A stretch of DNA of 64,000 bases from positions 4,826-68,825 of the forward strand of contig CAYORM010000010.1 of NCBI GenBank assembly GCA_964406375.1, in the 5' to 3' direction. This document shows, piece after piece, positions 52,571 to 61,341 of the stretch. Position 1 is the stretch's first letter, and every line of letters begins with the position of its first letter. The DNA is from CAYORM01 sp964406375. GTDB lineage: Bacteria > Pseudomonadota > Alphaproteobacteria > DSM-16000 > Inquilinaceae. The notes under the pieces were generated by a model that worked only from the letters and a program-made list of their open reading frames with translations, made no database searches and was not told the DNA's origin. The position numbers were made by a program, and so were the translations under genes.

Positions 52571-53371
52571 TCAGCCCGCAGCGGCGGCGACCGCCCGCTT
52601 TGCCATGACGACGACGAGATGCGCCCGGTACTCGGCTGAGGCATGAATGTCGCTGTTCATGCCGTCCGCCGGGATTGTCACCCCATTGAGCGCCTCAGGC
52701 GTGAAGTTCGCATTCAGCGCGGCCTCGATCTCCGTCGCCCGGAAGACCCCGTCATTGCCCGCCCCGGTCACCGCGACGCGCACCCCCTCGGCCGTCTTGG
52801 CGACGAAGACACCGACCATCGCGTAACGGCTCGCCGGATTGCGGAACTTGACGTAGGCCGCACGCTCCGGCCGCGGGAAATGGACCTCGGTGATGATCTC
52901 GTCATCCTCGAGTGCCGTGGTGAACATTCCCTGGAAGAAATCGGCAGCCGCCAGCGTGCGCTTGTTGGTGCGCACCGTGGCGCCGAGCGCCAGCAGCGCC
53001 GCGGGATAATCAGCCGCCGGGTCATTGTTGGCGACCGACCCGCCCAGAGTGCCGCGGTTGCGCACCTGCGTGTCGCCGATCATCTCGGCCAGCTCTGCCA
53101 AGGCCGGGATGACGCGGCGGACCGTCTCGGAGGTCGCGACGGCGACATGGCGCGTCATCGCGCCGATTGTCACCCCGCCGGCCTCCTCGCGGATCCCCTG
53201 CAACTCGGCGATGCCGTTGAGGTCGATCAGATCGGACGGCGCCGCGAGGCGCTGCTTGAGTGTCGGCAGCAGGGTCTGGCCACCCGCCAGGAACTTGCCG
53301 TCGGTGGCCGCGGCGATCTTGGCGACCGCGTCGGCGACCGAGCCGGCCTTATGATAGTCGAAGGCGTACAT
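52571..53371 (-). CDS. coxM: Molybdenum hydroxylase medium subunit (CoxM, FAD-binding)
   Basis: This 266-residue FAD-binding subunit passes electrons from the Fe-S subunit to the quinone or other acceptor. FLAGGQTLLPTLKQRLAAPS and TLGGSVANNDPAADYPAAL are the FAD-binding motifs, with the CO-dehydrogenase C-terminal-like domain after about residue 170. It lies 32 bp after coxL. The order S-L-M is that typical of form II enzymes. Confidence 0.95.
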   Translation of the reverse strand: MYAFDYHKAGSVADAVAKIAAATDGKFLAGGQTLLPTLKQRLAAPSDLIDLNGIAELQGIREEAGGVTIGAMTRHVAVATSETVRRVIPALAELAEMIGDTQVRNRGTLGGSVANNDPAADYPAALLALGATVRTNKRTLAAADFFQGMFTTALEDDEIITEVHFPRPERAAYVKFRNPASRYAMVGVFVAKTAEGVRVAVTGAGNDGVFRATEIEAALNANFTPEALNGVTIPADGMNSDIHASAEYRAHLVVVMAKRAVAAAAG

Positions 53372-53403
53372 CTTCTCGGCTCCTTGACGTTACGCGGCCG
53401 TGG

Positions 53404-55764
53404 TCATGCGGCGAGGCCCCGGTCCCGCATCGCGCGCCACACCTTCTCCGGCGTGGCCGGCATCTGCAGGTCGGCCCCGATCGCATCCGTCACGGCGTTC
53501 ATCACGGCGGCGGGGGCGGCGATCGCCCCGGCCTCACCACATCCCTTCACACCCAAGGGGTTGGAAGGATTCTTCGTGACATAGGTGGAGACCTGGAACG
53601 AGGGCACGTCATCCGCCCTCGGCATGCAGTAATCCATGTAGGACCCGGTCAGCAGCTGCCCCGTCTCGCGGTCATAGACCCCGTTCTCGAAAAGCGCCTG
53701 GCCGATGCCCTGGACGATCCCGCCATGCACCTGGCCCTCGACGATCATCGGGTTGATCAGCACGCCGAAATCGTCCACCGCGACGAAGCGGTCGATGCGG
53801 ACGACGCCGGTGTCGCGGTCGATCTCCACCTCGCAGATCTGGCAACCCGCCGGGAAGGTGAAGTTCACCGGATCGTAGAAGGCGCTCTCCTCCAACCCCG
53901 GCTCGAGCCCGGGCGGGAAGTTGTGCGGCACATAGGCGGCGAAGGCGATCTCCTGGATCGTCTTGGCGCGATCGGTGCCCTTCACGGTGAACTTGCCGTC
54001 CTTGAACTCGATGTCGGCCTCGGCCGCCTCGAGCAGATGGGCCGCGATCTTCGTCCCCTTGGCGATGATCTTCTCGGCAGCCTTGACGATGGCGGAGCCG
54101 CCGACGGCCAGCGACCGCGAGCCGTAGGTGCCCATGCCGAACGGCGTCTTGTCGGTGTCGCCGTGGATCACCTCGACCGACTCGACGGGAACGCCGAGAT
54201 GCGAGGCGAGAAGCTGCGGGAAGGTCGTCTCATGCCCCTGGCCATGGCTGTGCGAGCCGGTATGGATCGTCACATTGCCGGTCGGGTTGAAGCGGATCTT
54301 CGCCGATTCCCACAGGCCGACACCGGCCCCCAGCGAGCCGATCGCGGCCGAGGGCGCGATGCCGCAAGCCTCGATGTAGCAGGAGAAGCCGATGCCGCGC
54401 AGCTTGCCGCGCCGCTCGCTCTCGGCCTTGCGCTGGGGGTAACCGGCGTAGTCGGCCGCCTCGAGCGCCAGGGCGAGCCCCTTGGGATAGTCGCCGCAAT
54501 CATAGGTCATGATCACCGGCGTCTGGTACGGGTAATCGGTCGGCTGGATGAAGTTCCGCCGCCGGATCTCCGCCGGGTCCAGGCCGCATTCGCGCGCCGC
54601 CGTCTCGACGATGCGCTCGACCACATAGGTGGCCTCCGGCCGTCCGGCGCCGCGATAGGCGTCGACCGGTGCGGTGTTGGTGTAGACCCCCTGCACGTCG
54701 CAATAGATCGCCGGGATCCGGTACTGGCCCGACAGCAGCAGCGCGTAGAGATAGGTCGGCACGCAGCTCGCGAAGGTCGACAGATAGGCGCCGAGATTGG
54801 CGATCGTGTTGACCCGCAGCCCGAGGAACCGTCCCTCTTCGTCGAGCGCCAGCTCGGCCTTGGTCACGTGATCGCGGCCATGCGCGTCGGCGAGGAAACT
54901 CTCGCTGCGCTCGGCCGTCCACTTCACCGGCCGGCCGACCTTCTTCGCCGCCCAGACGCAGACCGTCTCCTCGGCATAGATGAAGATCTTCGATCCGAAG
55001 CCGCCGCCGACATCCGGCGCCACCACCCGCAGCTTGTGCTCGGGCGCGATGCCGACGAAGGCCGACAGCACGAGCCGGGCGACATGCGGGTTCTGGCTGG
55101 TGGTGTACAGGGTGAAGCTGTCCGCACCGCGATCATATTCGCCGACGGCGGCGCGCGGCTCCATCGCGTTGGGGATCAGCCGGTTGTTGACGATGTCGAT
55201 CTGGGTGACATGCTTGGCCCGCGCGAAGGCCGCATCGGTCGCGGCGCGATCGCCGATCTCCCAGTCGAAGCAGAGATTGCGCGGGATCTCGTCATGGACG
55301 AGCGGCGCTCCCTCCGCCTGGGCACGCGCCGGGTCGACGGTGGCCGGCAGAATCTCGTAATCGACCACCACCTTCTCGGCGGCGTCCTTGGCCTGCGCCA
55401 GCGTGTCGGCAATGACGACGGCCACATGGTCCCCGACATAACGCACCTTACCCTGGGCGAGGGCAGGGTGGTTGCCGGATTTGTGGATCGTGCCGTCCTT
55501 CTGGGTGATCGCCCAGCCACAGATCAGCCCGCCGATCTTGTCGGCGGCGAGATCATCGCCGGTGAGAACACCGACGACGCCCGGCGAGGCCAGCGCTGCC
55601 GCCGTGTCGATCCTGCGGATCCGGGCATGGGCATGCGGCGAGCGCACGAACCAGGCATAGGCCTGCCCCGGCCGGTTGATGTCGTCGACGTAGTGACCGT
55701 TGCCGGTCAGAAAGCGATAGTCTTCCTTCCGGCGCAAGGGCGCGCCGATACCGTCCGGAGCCAT
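53404..55764 (-). CDS. coxL: Molybdenum hydroxylase large subunit (form II CoxL-like)
   Basis: The 786-residue catalytic subunit binds molybdopterin cytosine dinucleotide. It has the two-domain aldehyde oxidase/xanthine dehydrogenase layout: N-terminal domain with LTGDDLAADKIGGL, then GGGFGSKIF, QGHETTFPQLLASH and GVKGCGEAGAIAAPAAV with the active-site Glu. The diagnostic loop is AYRGAGR (about residue 368, encoded near 54641-54661), the form II (BMS-type) motif, instead of the AYxCSFR loop that binds copper in true CO dehydrogenases. The natural substrate of form II enzymes is not settled, so CO oxidation should not be assumed. It sits between coxS and coxM. Confidence 0.94.
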   Translation of the reverse strand: MAPDGIGAPLRRKEDYRFLTGNGHYVDDINRPGQAYAWFVRSPHAHARIRRIDTAAALASPGVVGVLTGDDLAADKIGGLICGWAITQKDGTIHKSGNHPALAQGKVRYVGDHVAVVIADTLAQAKDAAEKVVVDYEILPATVDPARAQAEGAPLVHDEIPRNLCFDWEIGDRAATDAAFARAKHVTQIDIVNNRLIPNAMEPRAAVGEYDRGADSFTLYTTSQNPHVARLVLSAFVGIAPEHKLRVVAPDVGGGFGSKIFIYAEETVCVWAAKKVGRPVKWTAERSESFLADAHGRDHVTKAELALDEEGRFLGLRVNTIANLGAYLSTFASCVPTYLYALLLSGQYRIPAIYCDVQGVYTNTAPVDAYRGAGRPEATYVVERIVETAARECGLDPAEIRRRNFIQPTDYPYQTPVIMTYDCGDYPKGLALALEAADYAGYPQRKAESERRGKLRGIGFSCYIEACGIAPSAAIGSLGAGVGLWESAKIRFNPTGNVTIHTGSHSHGQGHETTFPQLLASHLGVPVESVEVIHGDTDKTPFGMGTYGSRSLAVGGSAIVKAAEKIIAKGTKIAAHLLEAAEADIEFKDGKFTVKGTDRAKTIQEIAFAAYVPHNFPPGLEPGLEESAFYDPVNFTFPAGCQICEVEIDRDTGVVRIDRFVAVDDFGVLINPMIVEGQVHGGIVQGIGQALFENGVYDRETGQLLTGSYMDYCMPRADDVPSFQVSTYVTKNPSNPLGVKGCGEAGAIAAPAAVMNAVTDAIGADLQMPATPEKVWRAMRDRGLAA

Positions 55765-55795
55765 GTCCTTTCCTCCCGGTTTGCCGCTGCGACGG

Positions 55796-56284
<489 letters not shown>

Positions 56285-56588
56285 GCTCACTCCCTCCTAA
56301 GTCCCAAGAAAGCGCCCCCGATAGCGCAGGCCGGCCGCAGAGCGGCTTGCCGGTGCCGAACCGGGACCGGCCGGGCCGGACATGCAGGGGGATTTCCCTG
56401 CCATCCGCCACTTCGCCGGCTGTTCGTCCGGCCGCTCCGAGCCTGGGTTTGTGTAATGCCTTTCCCTTCGATCGGTCGCGGTGGAGTTGCGCCACCGGAC
56501 GGGCCTTCCACGGCCTCTTGAACCCGTCGAAGTCTCGCCGCTGAAACGCGGGCCGGTCAAGGCCCGCGCATGCCATCCTGCGCGGCCG
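56285..56588. other. Intergenic region between coxG and coxS
   Basis: About 300 bp separate coxG from coxS, both on the minus strand, whereas other genes in the locus are close together or overlap. This gap probably contains the coxSLM promoter, but I cannot identify convincing -35/-10 boxes or a sigma-54 site. No coding frame here looks real. Confidence 0.4.
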
Positions 56589-57305
56589 TCAGTGCCCCGT
56601 GACCAGGTAGGCGACGACGATCACGGCGATGACCAGGATGGCGCCCCAGACCCAGGCCGGCAGCCCGCCCGCGGGCGGCAGGGGCTTCGTCCCGTGCGCG
56701 CCGTGCGCCTCGTGCGCGCCGTGCGGCGCCGGATCGGGATGATGGGTCGCGGCGGCATGCGCGGCACCGGCTTCCGGAGCGATCGCTGCCGCGGCGGCGG
56801 CAGCGGCGGGTGCGGCCGCCTCGGCCTCCGGCTCCGCGGCGGGCGGCGTTGCGGCGGCAGCGGCACCGGCCTCGACGATCGACTTGAAGCGGTCGAAGAA
56901 GTCGTCCGCCATCTTCTTGGCGGCGGAATCGACCAGGCGGGAGCCGATCTGGGCCAGCTTGCCGCCGACCTGGGCCTTCACGTCGTAGCGCATCAGAGTG
57001 CCGCCCTCGGCATCCTCGAGCTGCACCTTCGCGCTGCCCTTGCCGAAGCCGGCGGCACCGCCCTTGCCCTCGCCGACGATGGTATAGCTGTTCGGCGGGT
57101 CGAGGTCCTGCAGCTCGACGGCGCCCTTGAACTTCGCCTTCACGGGGCCGATTTTGGCCGTCACCGCTGCTTCGAAGCCGGTATCGGAGGTCTTCTCGAT
57201 GCTTTCGCACCCGGGGATGCACTGGCCCAGGATGTCCGGGTCGTTCAGCGCCTCCCAGACTCTTCCCCGCGGGGCTGCGATTAACTGCTCACCGCTCATG
57301 TCCAT
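56589..57305 (-). CDS. coxG: CoxG-like SRPBCC protein with C-terminal membrane anchor
   Basis: CoxG recruits CO dehydrogenase to the cytoplasmic membrane. This 238-residue protein has a SRPBCC lipid- or quinone-binding domain (about 1-150; MSGEQLIAAPRGRVWEALND, CIPGCESIEK, GSAKVQLEDAEGGTLMRYDV), an Ala/Pro/His-rich linker with repeated GAHEAHGAHG-like stretches, and a C-terminal helix WVWGAILVIAVIVVAYLV. The ATG at 57305 follows GGGGAGA. It is the first gene of the cox locus. Confidence 0.9.
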   Translation of the reverse strand: MDMSGEQLIAAPRGRVWEALNDPDILGQCIPGCESIEKTSDTGFEAAVTAKIGPVKAKFKGAVELQDLDPPNSYTIVGEGKGGAAGFGKGSAKVQLEDAEGGTLMRYDVKAQVGGKLAQIGSRLVDSAAKKMADDFFDRFKSIVEAGAAAAATPPAAEPEAEAAAPAAAAAAAAIAPEAGAAHAAATHHPDPAPHGAHEAHGAHGTKPLPPAGGLPAWVWGAILVIAVIVVAYLVTGH

Positions 57306-57434
57306 GGCGTCGTCTCCCCTCGTACCCGGCAGCGCATGCCGCATCCGGCCCGCCGCCTTCCCCCGGAAGGGGCAGGGGCCTCAGCATCAGGCCGTGCAAG
57401 ATAGGCGGCGACGCCGGGGCCAGCAAGGCGGGGC

Positions 57435-58097
57435 GTGCTGATGCGTCCGGCCACGCGCTCGGCCCTCGACATCGCCTTCTGGTTGCTGGAGCGCGGCGCG
57501 ACCGATGGCTGGCCGCTGCCGCCGAAGCGCCTGCGCGCCATGCTGTACCTGGCCCAGGCCCAGTTCGCCGACCGCTACAACCGCAAGCTGATGCCGGCGA
57601 CCTTCCTGGTGACCCGCCAGGGACCGATCGAGCCCACCGTCACCCTGGTCATCAACAGCGGCCTGAAGCGCCCCTGGGCGCCGGCCCTGCCGCTGGCTGC
57701 CGCCGACTTCATGGAGGATTTCTGGCAGCGCCACGGCCGCGCCGCCACCTCCGATCTGCAGAAGCAGGTGGCCCAGCACCCGGCCTGGGTGGAGGCCTGG
57801 CGCCTGGGACCGGGCAGCGAGGTACAGATCCTGGGCCCGGTGCGCAGCGCGCCCGCCGCCGCCGCACCGTCCGCCGCGGCGGTGATGCCCGACCCGCTGG
57901 CCCTCCCCGCGGCGGCCCGGCCCGCCGCCGGGACGGGGCAGGGACCGCGCCGCTTCGCCGACCCGGAGATGGAGACCGCCCGGCGGCGCCAGGACGGCAT
58001 GCAGCCCGAGCCGCTGCACCTGAAGGAGGACGAGGTCCGCTTCACCCTGGACGGCCGCCGGATCACCAAGTGGCGGCCCCGCCGGCGCATCAACTGA
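57435..58097 (+). CDS. SocA/DUF4065 (Panacea)-like domain protein
   Basis: The product is about 220 residues. Residues 8-110 (ALDIAFWLLERGATDGWPLPPKRLRAMLYLAQAQF and LMPATFLVTRQGPIEP) resemble the SocA/DUF4065 antitoxin-associated fold, with an all-helical pattern; the C-terminal 100 residues are an Ala/Pro-rich linker ending in a basic segment WRPRRRIN. The start is either GTG 57435 or ATG 57441. No toxin gene is next to it, so it may be a stand-alone family member. It is divergent from coxG and marks the start of the region with different codon use. Confidence 0.6.
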   Translation: MLMRPATRSALDIAFWLLERGATDGWPLPPKRLRAMLYLAQAQFADRYNRKLMPATFLVTRQGPIEPTVTLVINSGLKRPWAPALPLAAADFMEDFWQRHGRAATSDLQKQVAQHPAWVEAWRLGPGSEVQILGPVRSAPAAAAPSAAAVMPDPLALPAAARPAAGTGQGPRRFADPEMETARRRQDGMQPEPLHLKEDEVRFTLDGRRITKWRPRRRIN

Positions 58098-58216
58098 GCC
58101 GCCCCCCGGTCGCTGTCCGAATACCGCGGGATGGGCCTTTCCGGGCCGGTCCCGCCGCTACGCTTGCATGGCCCGCAGGCGCGGCTTTCCGGCGCCACGA
58201 CTCGTTGCGACACATT

Positions 58217-58231
58217 GCGCGTTTCACGCGC
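58217..58231. promoter_or_regulatory. Perfect short dyad in the cold-shock gene leader region
   Basis: GCGCGT (58217-58222) and ACGCGC (58226-58231) form a perfect inverted repeat around TTC, about 50 bp before the cold-shock gene. It is followed by the AT-rich stretch TTATTAA (58241-58247). I cannot define a promoter reliably here; the repeat could be an operator or an mRNA hairpin. Confidence 0.35.
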
Positions 58232-58281
58232 TGTGATACCTTATTAACGCCGGGTTTAAGTCATTCGGGTGGACCATCGTT

Positions 58282-58974
58282 ATGCAAGAAGGTGAGTTCC
58301 CGGGCGGGGGCAGTGCGAGCGTCGAGGTAGTCCGGGGCCAGATCAAGTGGTTCAACGCGGTCAAGGGATTCGGGTTCGTCAAGCCCGACGACGGGTCGGG
58401 GGACGTTTTCCTGCATCTGACATGCCTTCGCGACTACGGGCATGACAGCGTGGCCGAGGGCGCGACCATCGAATGCGAGGTCGCGCAGCGCGCGAAGGGG
58501 AAGCAGGCCGTCAGGATCCTGAACCTCGACATGTCCACCGCCCAGGAGGGCGAGGGCGGCCCCCGCGGCCACGCTTCGCGCGCGGACCGTGCGGAGGGCG
58601 GCCAGTGGAACGGGCGTCCGCGCCGCGCCGGCGGCTTCGACGCGGTCTCCATGCCGGGGGCGGAGCAGCCGGATTTCGCACCGCGCGGGCGCGGTCGCGA
58701 CAGCGGTGGCTTCGGCGATCGTGGCGCCCGTCCGCAGCGGCGGCCGGTCGAGGTCGTGCCGGAAGGCGATTTCATGGCCGCGACCGTGAAATGGTTCAAC
58801 CCGATCCGCGGCTATGGCTTCGTGCTGTGCCAGACCTACCCGCAGGACGTGTTCCTCCACATGGAGGTCCTGCGTCGTGCCGGCGTGCGCGACCTGCAGC
58901 CCGGCCAGGACATCGAGATCCGGGTGGGGCAGGGCCCCAAGGGCCTCCAGGTGGCCGAGGTCCGCGTCGCCTGA
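58282..58974 (+). CDS. Double cold-shock-domain protein
   Basis: This 230-residue protein has two cold-shock domains that bind single-stranded nucleic acid and act as RNA chaperones. The first (about 17-83) has RNP1 KGFGFV and RNP2 DVFLHL; the second (about 165-229) has RGYGFVLC and DVFLHM. Between them is an 80-residue disordered Gly/Arg/Asp-rich linker. Two-domain forms of this type are common in alphaproteobacteria. The ATG at 58282 is taken as start; a short AT-rich region lies upstream. It overlaps no other gene. Confidence 0.92.
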   Translation: MQEGEFPGGGSASVEVVRGQIKWFNAVKGFGFVKPDDGSGDVFLHLTCLRDYGHDSVAEGATIECEVAQRAKGKQAVRILNLDMSTAQEGEGGPRGHASRADRAEGGQWNGRPRRAGGFDAVSMPGAEQPDFAPRGRGRDSGGFGDRGARPQRRPVEVVPEGDFMAATVKWFNPIRGYGFVLCQTYPQDVFLHMEVLRRAGVRDLQPGQDIEIRVGQGPKGLQVAEVRVA

Positions 58975-59023
58975 GAGCGGTCATCCGCGCGCCCTTCCGC
59001 CCGGCGGGGCGCGCGGCGTACCG

Positions 59024-60208
59024 CTGCTGATCGGCAGCGAGATCTACCGGGTTTCGACCTTCGGCGGGACCGCTGCCGGCGGACGGGCATCTCCGTCCGG
59101 CGGGCCCGCGGCCATTGCCGACGCGAACCGCGATACCGGGGTGGAGGATGGCCGCCGCCACCCGCTGGCCATTCCGCGCATCCCGCTGCTGATCGACCTG
59201 CTGCGCCTGCTCGGCTGGCTGCCGGACGAGGTCTATCTGGAAAGCCCGCGCGCCACGCCGGCGGAACTGGCGCGCTTTCACGCCCCGGACTACATCGCCG
59301 CGGTGATGCAGGCTGAGGCGGAGGGCGGGGCGCCGCCGGAGGTGCGCCAGCGCTACAATATCGGCCGCGCCGGCAACCCGATCTATCCCGAGATGTTCCG
59401 CCGCCCGGCCACCGCCTGCGGTGCCAGCCTGCTGGCGGCACGGCTGCTGCTGCAGCGCGGCGGAATCGTGCACAGCCCCGCGGGCGGCACGCATCATGGC
59501 CTGCGCGACCGGGCCTCCGGGTTCTGCTACTTCAATGACGCGGTGCTGGGCATCCTCGCCCTGCTGGATGGCGGGCTGGCGCGGGTCGCCTATGTCGATA
59601 TCGACGCCCATCACGGCGACGGGGTCGAATATGCCCTTGCCGGGGATCCGCGGGTCCTCGTCATCTCGGTGCACGAGCTGGGCCGCTGGCCCTTCACCGG
59701 CACCGAGCCCTGCAGCCATGACGGCCGGGTGCGCAACTTCCCCGTGCCGCCGGGCATGACCGATGCCGAGATGGCGCTGCTGCTGGAGGCAGCCATCCTG
59801 CCGCTGCTGGGGGCGTTCCGGCCCCAGGCGATCGTCCTGCAATGCGGCGCCGACGCCCTGGCCGACGATCCATTGAGCCGGCAGATGCTGTCCAACAATG
59901 CCCACCGGGCGGTGGCCGCCGCCCTGCGGCAGGCCTGCCAGCGGCTGCTGGTGCTGGGCGGTGGCGGCTACAATCCCTGGGCCGTGGTGCGCTGCTGGGC
60001 CGGGGTCTGGGCGGAGCTGAACGGCATTCCGCTTCCCGACCGGCTGCCGCCCGCGGCCGAGGCCCTGCTGCGGACCGTCACCTGGAGCCGGTCGCAGGGC
60101 CGGAACCCGCCCGCGCACTGGTTCACCACCCTGCAGGATCCGCCCGGCGGCGGCGGTGTCCGGCCGGAGGTGCGCGCGCTGGCCGCGATCCACCGCCGCG
60201 CGGCGTGA
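59024..60208 (+). CDS. Histone deacetylase/acetoin utilization family protein (start uncertain)
   Basis: This zinc-dependent deacetylase-fold protein (AcuC/HDAC family) has the conserved blocks PAGGTHHGLRDRASGFCYFND, VDIDAHHGDGVEYAL (Zn ligands), LQCGADALADDPLS and GGGGYNPWAVVRCW. Family alignment suggests the N-terminus begins near PLLIGSEIYRVSTFGG, where I place the start at the CTG codon 59024, but no ATG, GTG or TTG lies in frame between GTG 58877 (inside the cold-shock gene) and GTG 59141. An extra segment (about residues 14-42, rich in Gly/Ala) precedes HPLAIPR. Substrate is unknown; the family acts on acetylated polyamines or proteins. Confidence 0.75.
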   Translation: MLIGSEIYRVSTFGGTAAGGRASPSGGPAAIADANRDTGVEDGRRHPLAIPRIPLLIDLLRLLGWLPDEVYLESPRATPAELARFHAPDYIAAVMQAEAEGGAPPEVRQRYNIGRAGNPIYPEMFRRPATACGASLLAARLLLQRGGIVHSPAGGTHHGLRDRASGFCYFNDAVLGILALLDGGLARVAYVDIDAHHGDGVEYALAGDPRVLVISVHELGRWPFTGTEPCSHDGRVRNFPVPPGMTDAEMALLLEAAILPLLGAFRPQAIVLQCGADALADDPLSRQMLSNNAHRAVAAALRQACQRLLVLGGGGYNPWAVVRCWAGVWAELNGIPLPDRLPPAAEALLRTVTWSRSQGRNPPAHWFTTLQDPPGGGGVRPEVRALAAIHRRAA

Positions 60209-60269
60209 CCGCGGCCGCCGGTTTGCGCTAAAGCAGGGGGCCGGATCCAGCCGCAGGAAAGCTCCCGCG

Positions 60270-60797
60270 ATGCCTCACCCGTTCCCGCCTGCCTCCCCGG
60301 CGCCGCGGACGGCCCATGCCGCCCAGGCGGTGCTGCGCTGCCTCGCGACGGCCCTTCTTCTGCTCTGCCTGGCCGGCCTGCCGCCGGCGGCGGTGGCGCA
60401 GGAGACCTCCACCCTGACGGTGGAGGCCATGACCGGACCGCAGCAGTTCGAGGTCGAGGTGGCGGCGACCCCGGAACAGCAGCAGCGCGGCCTGATGTAC
60501 CGCCGCAGCCTGGCGCCCGATGCCGGCATGCTGTTTCCCTTCCCGGCGCCAAAGCAGGCGGTGTTCTGGATGCGCAACACCTATGTCCCGCTGGACCTGC
60601 TGTTCATCGCCCCGGATGGCCGGATCGAGAGCATCCATGCCCATGCCCGGCCGCTGGACGAAAGCGGCATCGCCTCCCACGGCAAGGTGATCGCGGTGCT
60701 GGAGATCCTGGCGGGGGAGGCGGCGCGCCGCGGCATCCGGCCCGGCGACCGGGTCCTGCACCCGCTGCTGCCGGCCGCCGGACGGGGCGCGTCGTGA
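60270..60797 (+). CDS. DUF192 family exported protein
   Basis: The 175-residue product has a signal peptide (ending near AVAQ, residue 45) and a DUF192 domain: ATPEQQQRGLMYRRSLAPDAGMLFPF, FWMRNTYVPLDLLFI, DGRIESIHAHARPLD and GKVIAVLEILAGEAARRGI. Function is not established for this family; members occur in envelopes of many bacteria. CAGGAAAG precedes the ATG at 60270. The last codon region overlaps the thioesterase start (GTGA). Confidence 0.88.
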   Translation: MPHPFPPASPAPRTAHAAQAVLRCLATALLLLCLAGLPPAAVAQETSTLTVEAMTGPQQFEVEVAATPEQQQRGLMYRRSLAPDAGMLFPFPAPKQAVFWMRNTYVPLDLLFIAPDGRIESIHAHARPLDESGIASHGKVIAVLEILAGEAARRGIRPGDRVLHPLLPAAGRGAS

Positions 60798-61273
60798 ACG
60801 GCGATCGGCCGGTGCCGCCCGGCTGGCGGGAGCGTGTGCCGCGCGGGCCCTTCGCCCGGCTGACCGGACCCTTCTACGAGACCGAGGAGCCCGATGCGCC
60901 GCCGCTCCGCGCCTTCCGGGTGGAGGAGCGCCACACCAACGCCCTCGGCATCGTGCATGGCGGCATGCTGATGTCCTTCCTCGATTCCGTCCTGGCCAGG
61001 GCGGTCTCGGAACATGCCCGGGGCAGCTTCGTCACCCTGCGCATGACCACCGACTTCCTGGCGCCGGCACGGATCGGCGACTGGGTGGAAGGGCATGCCG
61101 CCGTCACCCGCGCGACCCGCTCGCTCTGCTATGTCCGCGGCGAGGCGCGGGTGGGGGAGAGGCGGGTTGCCGCCGCCGACGCGGTGTTCCGCCTGCTGGG
61201 CCGCAGCCATGCCGAGCGGGACGGAGGCGGCGCGGCGGCGGCGGAGACGGACAGGGAGACGGGCGGCGGCTGA
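60794..61273 (+). CDS. PaaI-type thioesterase (hotdog fold)
   Basis: This 159-residue hotdog-fold protein of the PaaI/acyl-CoA thioesterase group hydrolyses acyl-CoA or acyl-ACP thioesters. The catalytic-helix motif ALGIVHGGMLMSFLD is visible, as is FVTLRMTTDFLAPARIGDWVEGHAAVTR. The GTG start at 60794 overlaps the DUF192 stop by 4 bp. The C-terminal 25 residues are a non-conserved Gly/Ala/Glu tail. Substrate not deduced. Confidence 0.86.
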   Translation: MNGDRPVPPGWRERVPRGPFARLTGPFYETEEPDAPPLRAFRVEERHTNALGIVHGGMLMSFLDSVLARAVSEHARGSFVTLRMTTDFLAPARIGDWVEGHAAVTRATRSLCYVRGEARVGERRVAAADAVFRLLGRSHAERDGGGAAAAETDRETGGG

Positions 61274-61341
61274 CCGCGGGGGAGCCCGTCCAGGAAGGCA
61301 GCCGGGGCATGCACCCCGGAGCGACAGAAGGGGGAAGGGAG

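Noticed and set aside
53404..55764. True (form I) carbon monoxide dehydrogenase
   Set aside because: The active-site loop is AYRGAGR and lacks the cysteine of AYxCSFR; gene order is S-L-M, so it is form II.
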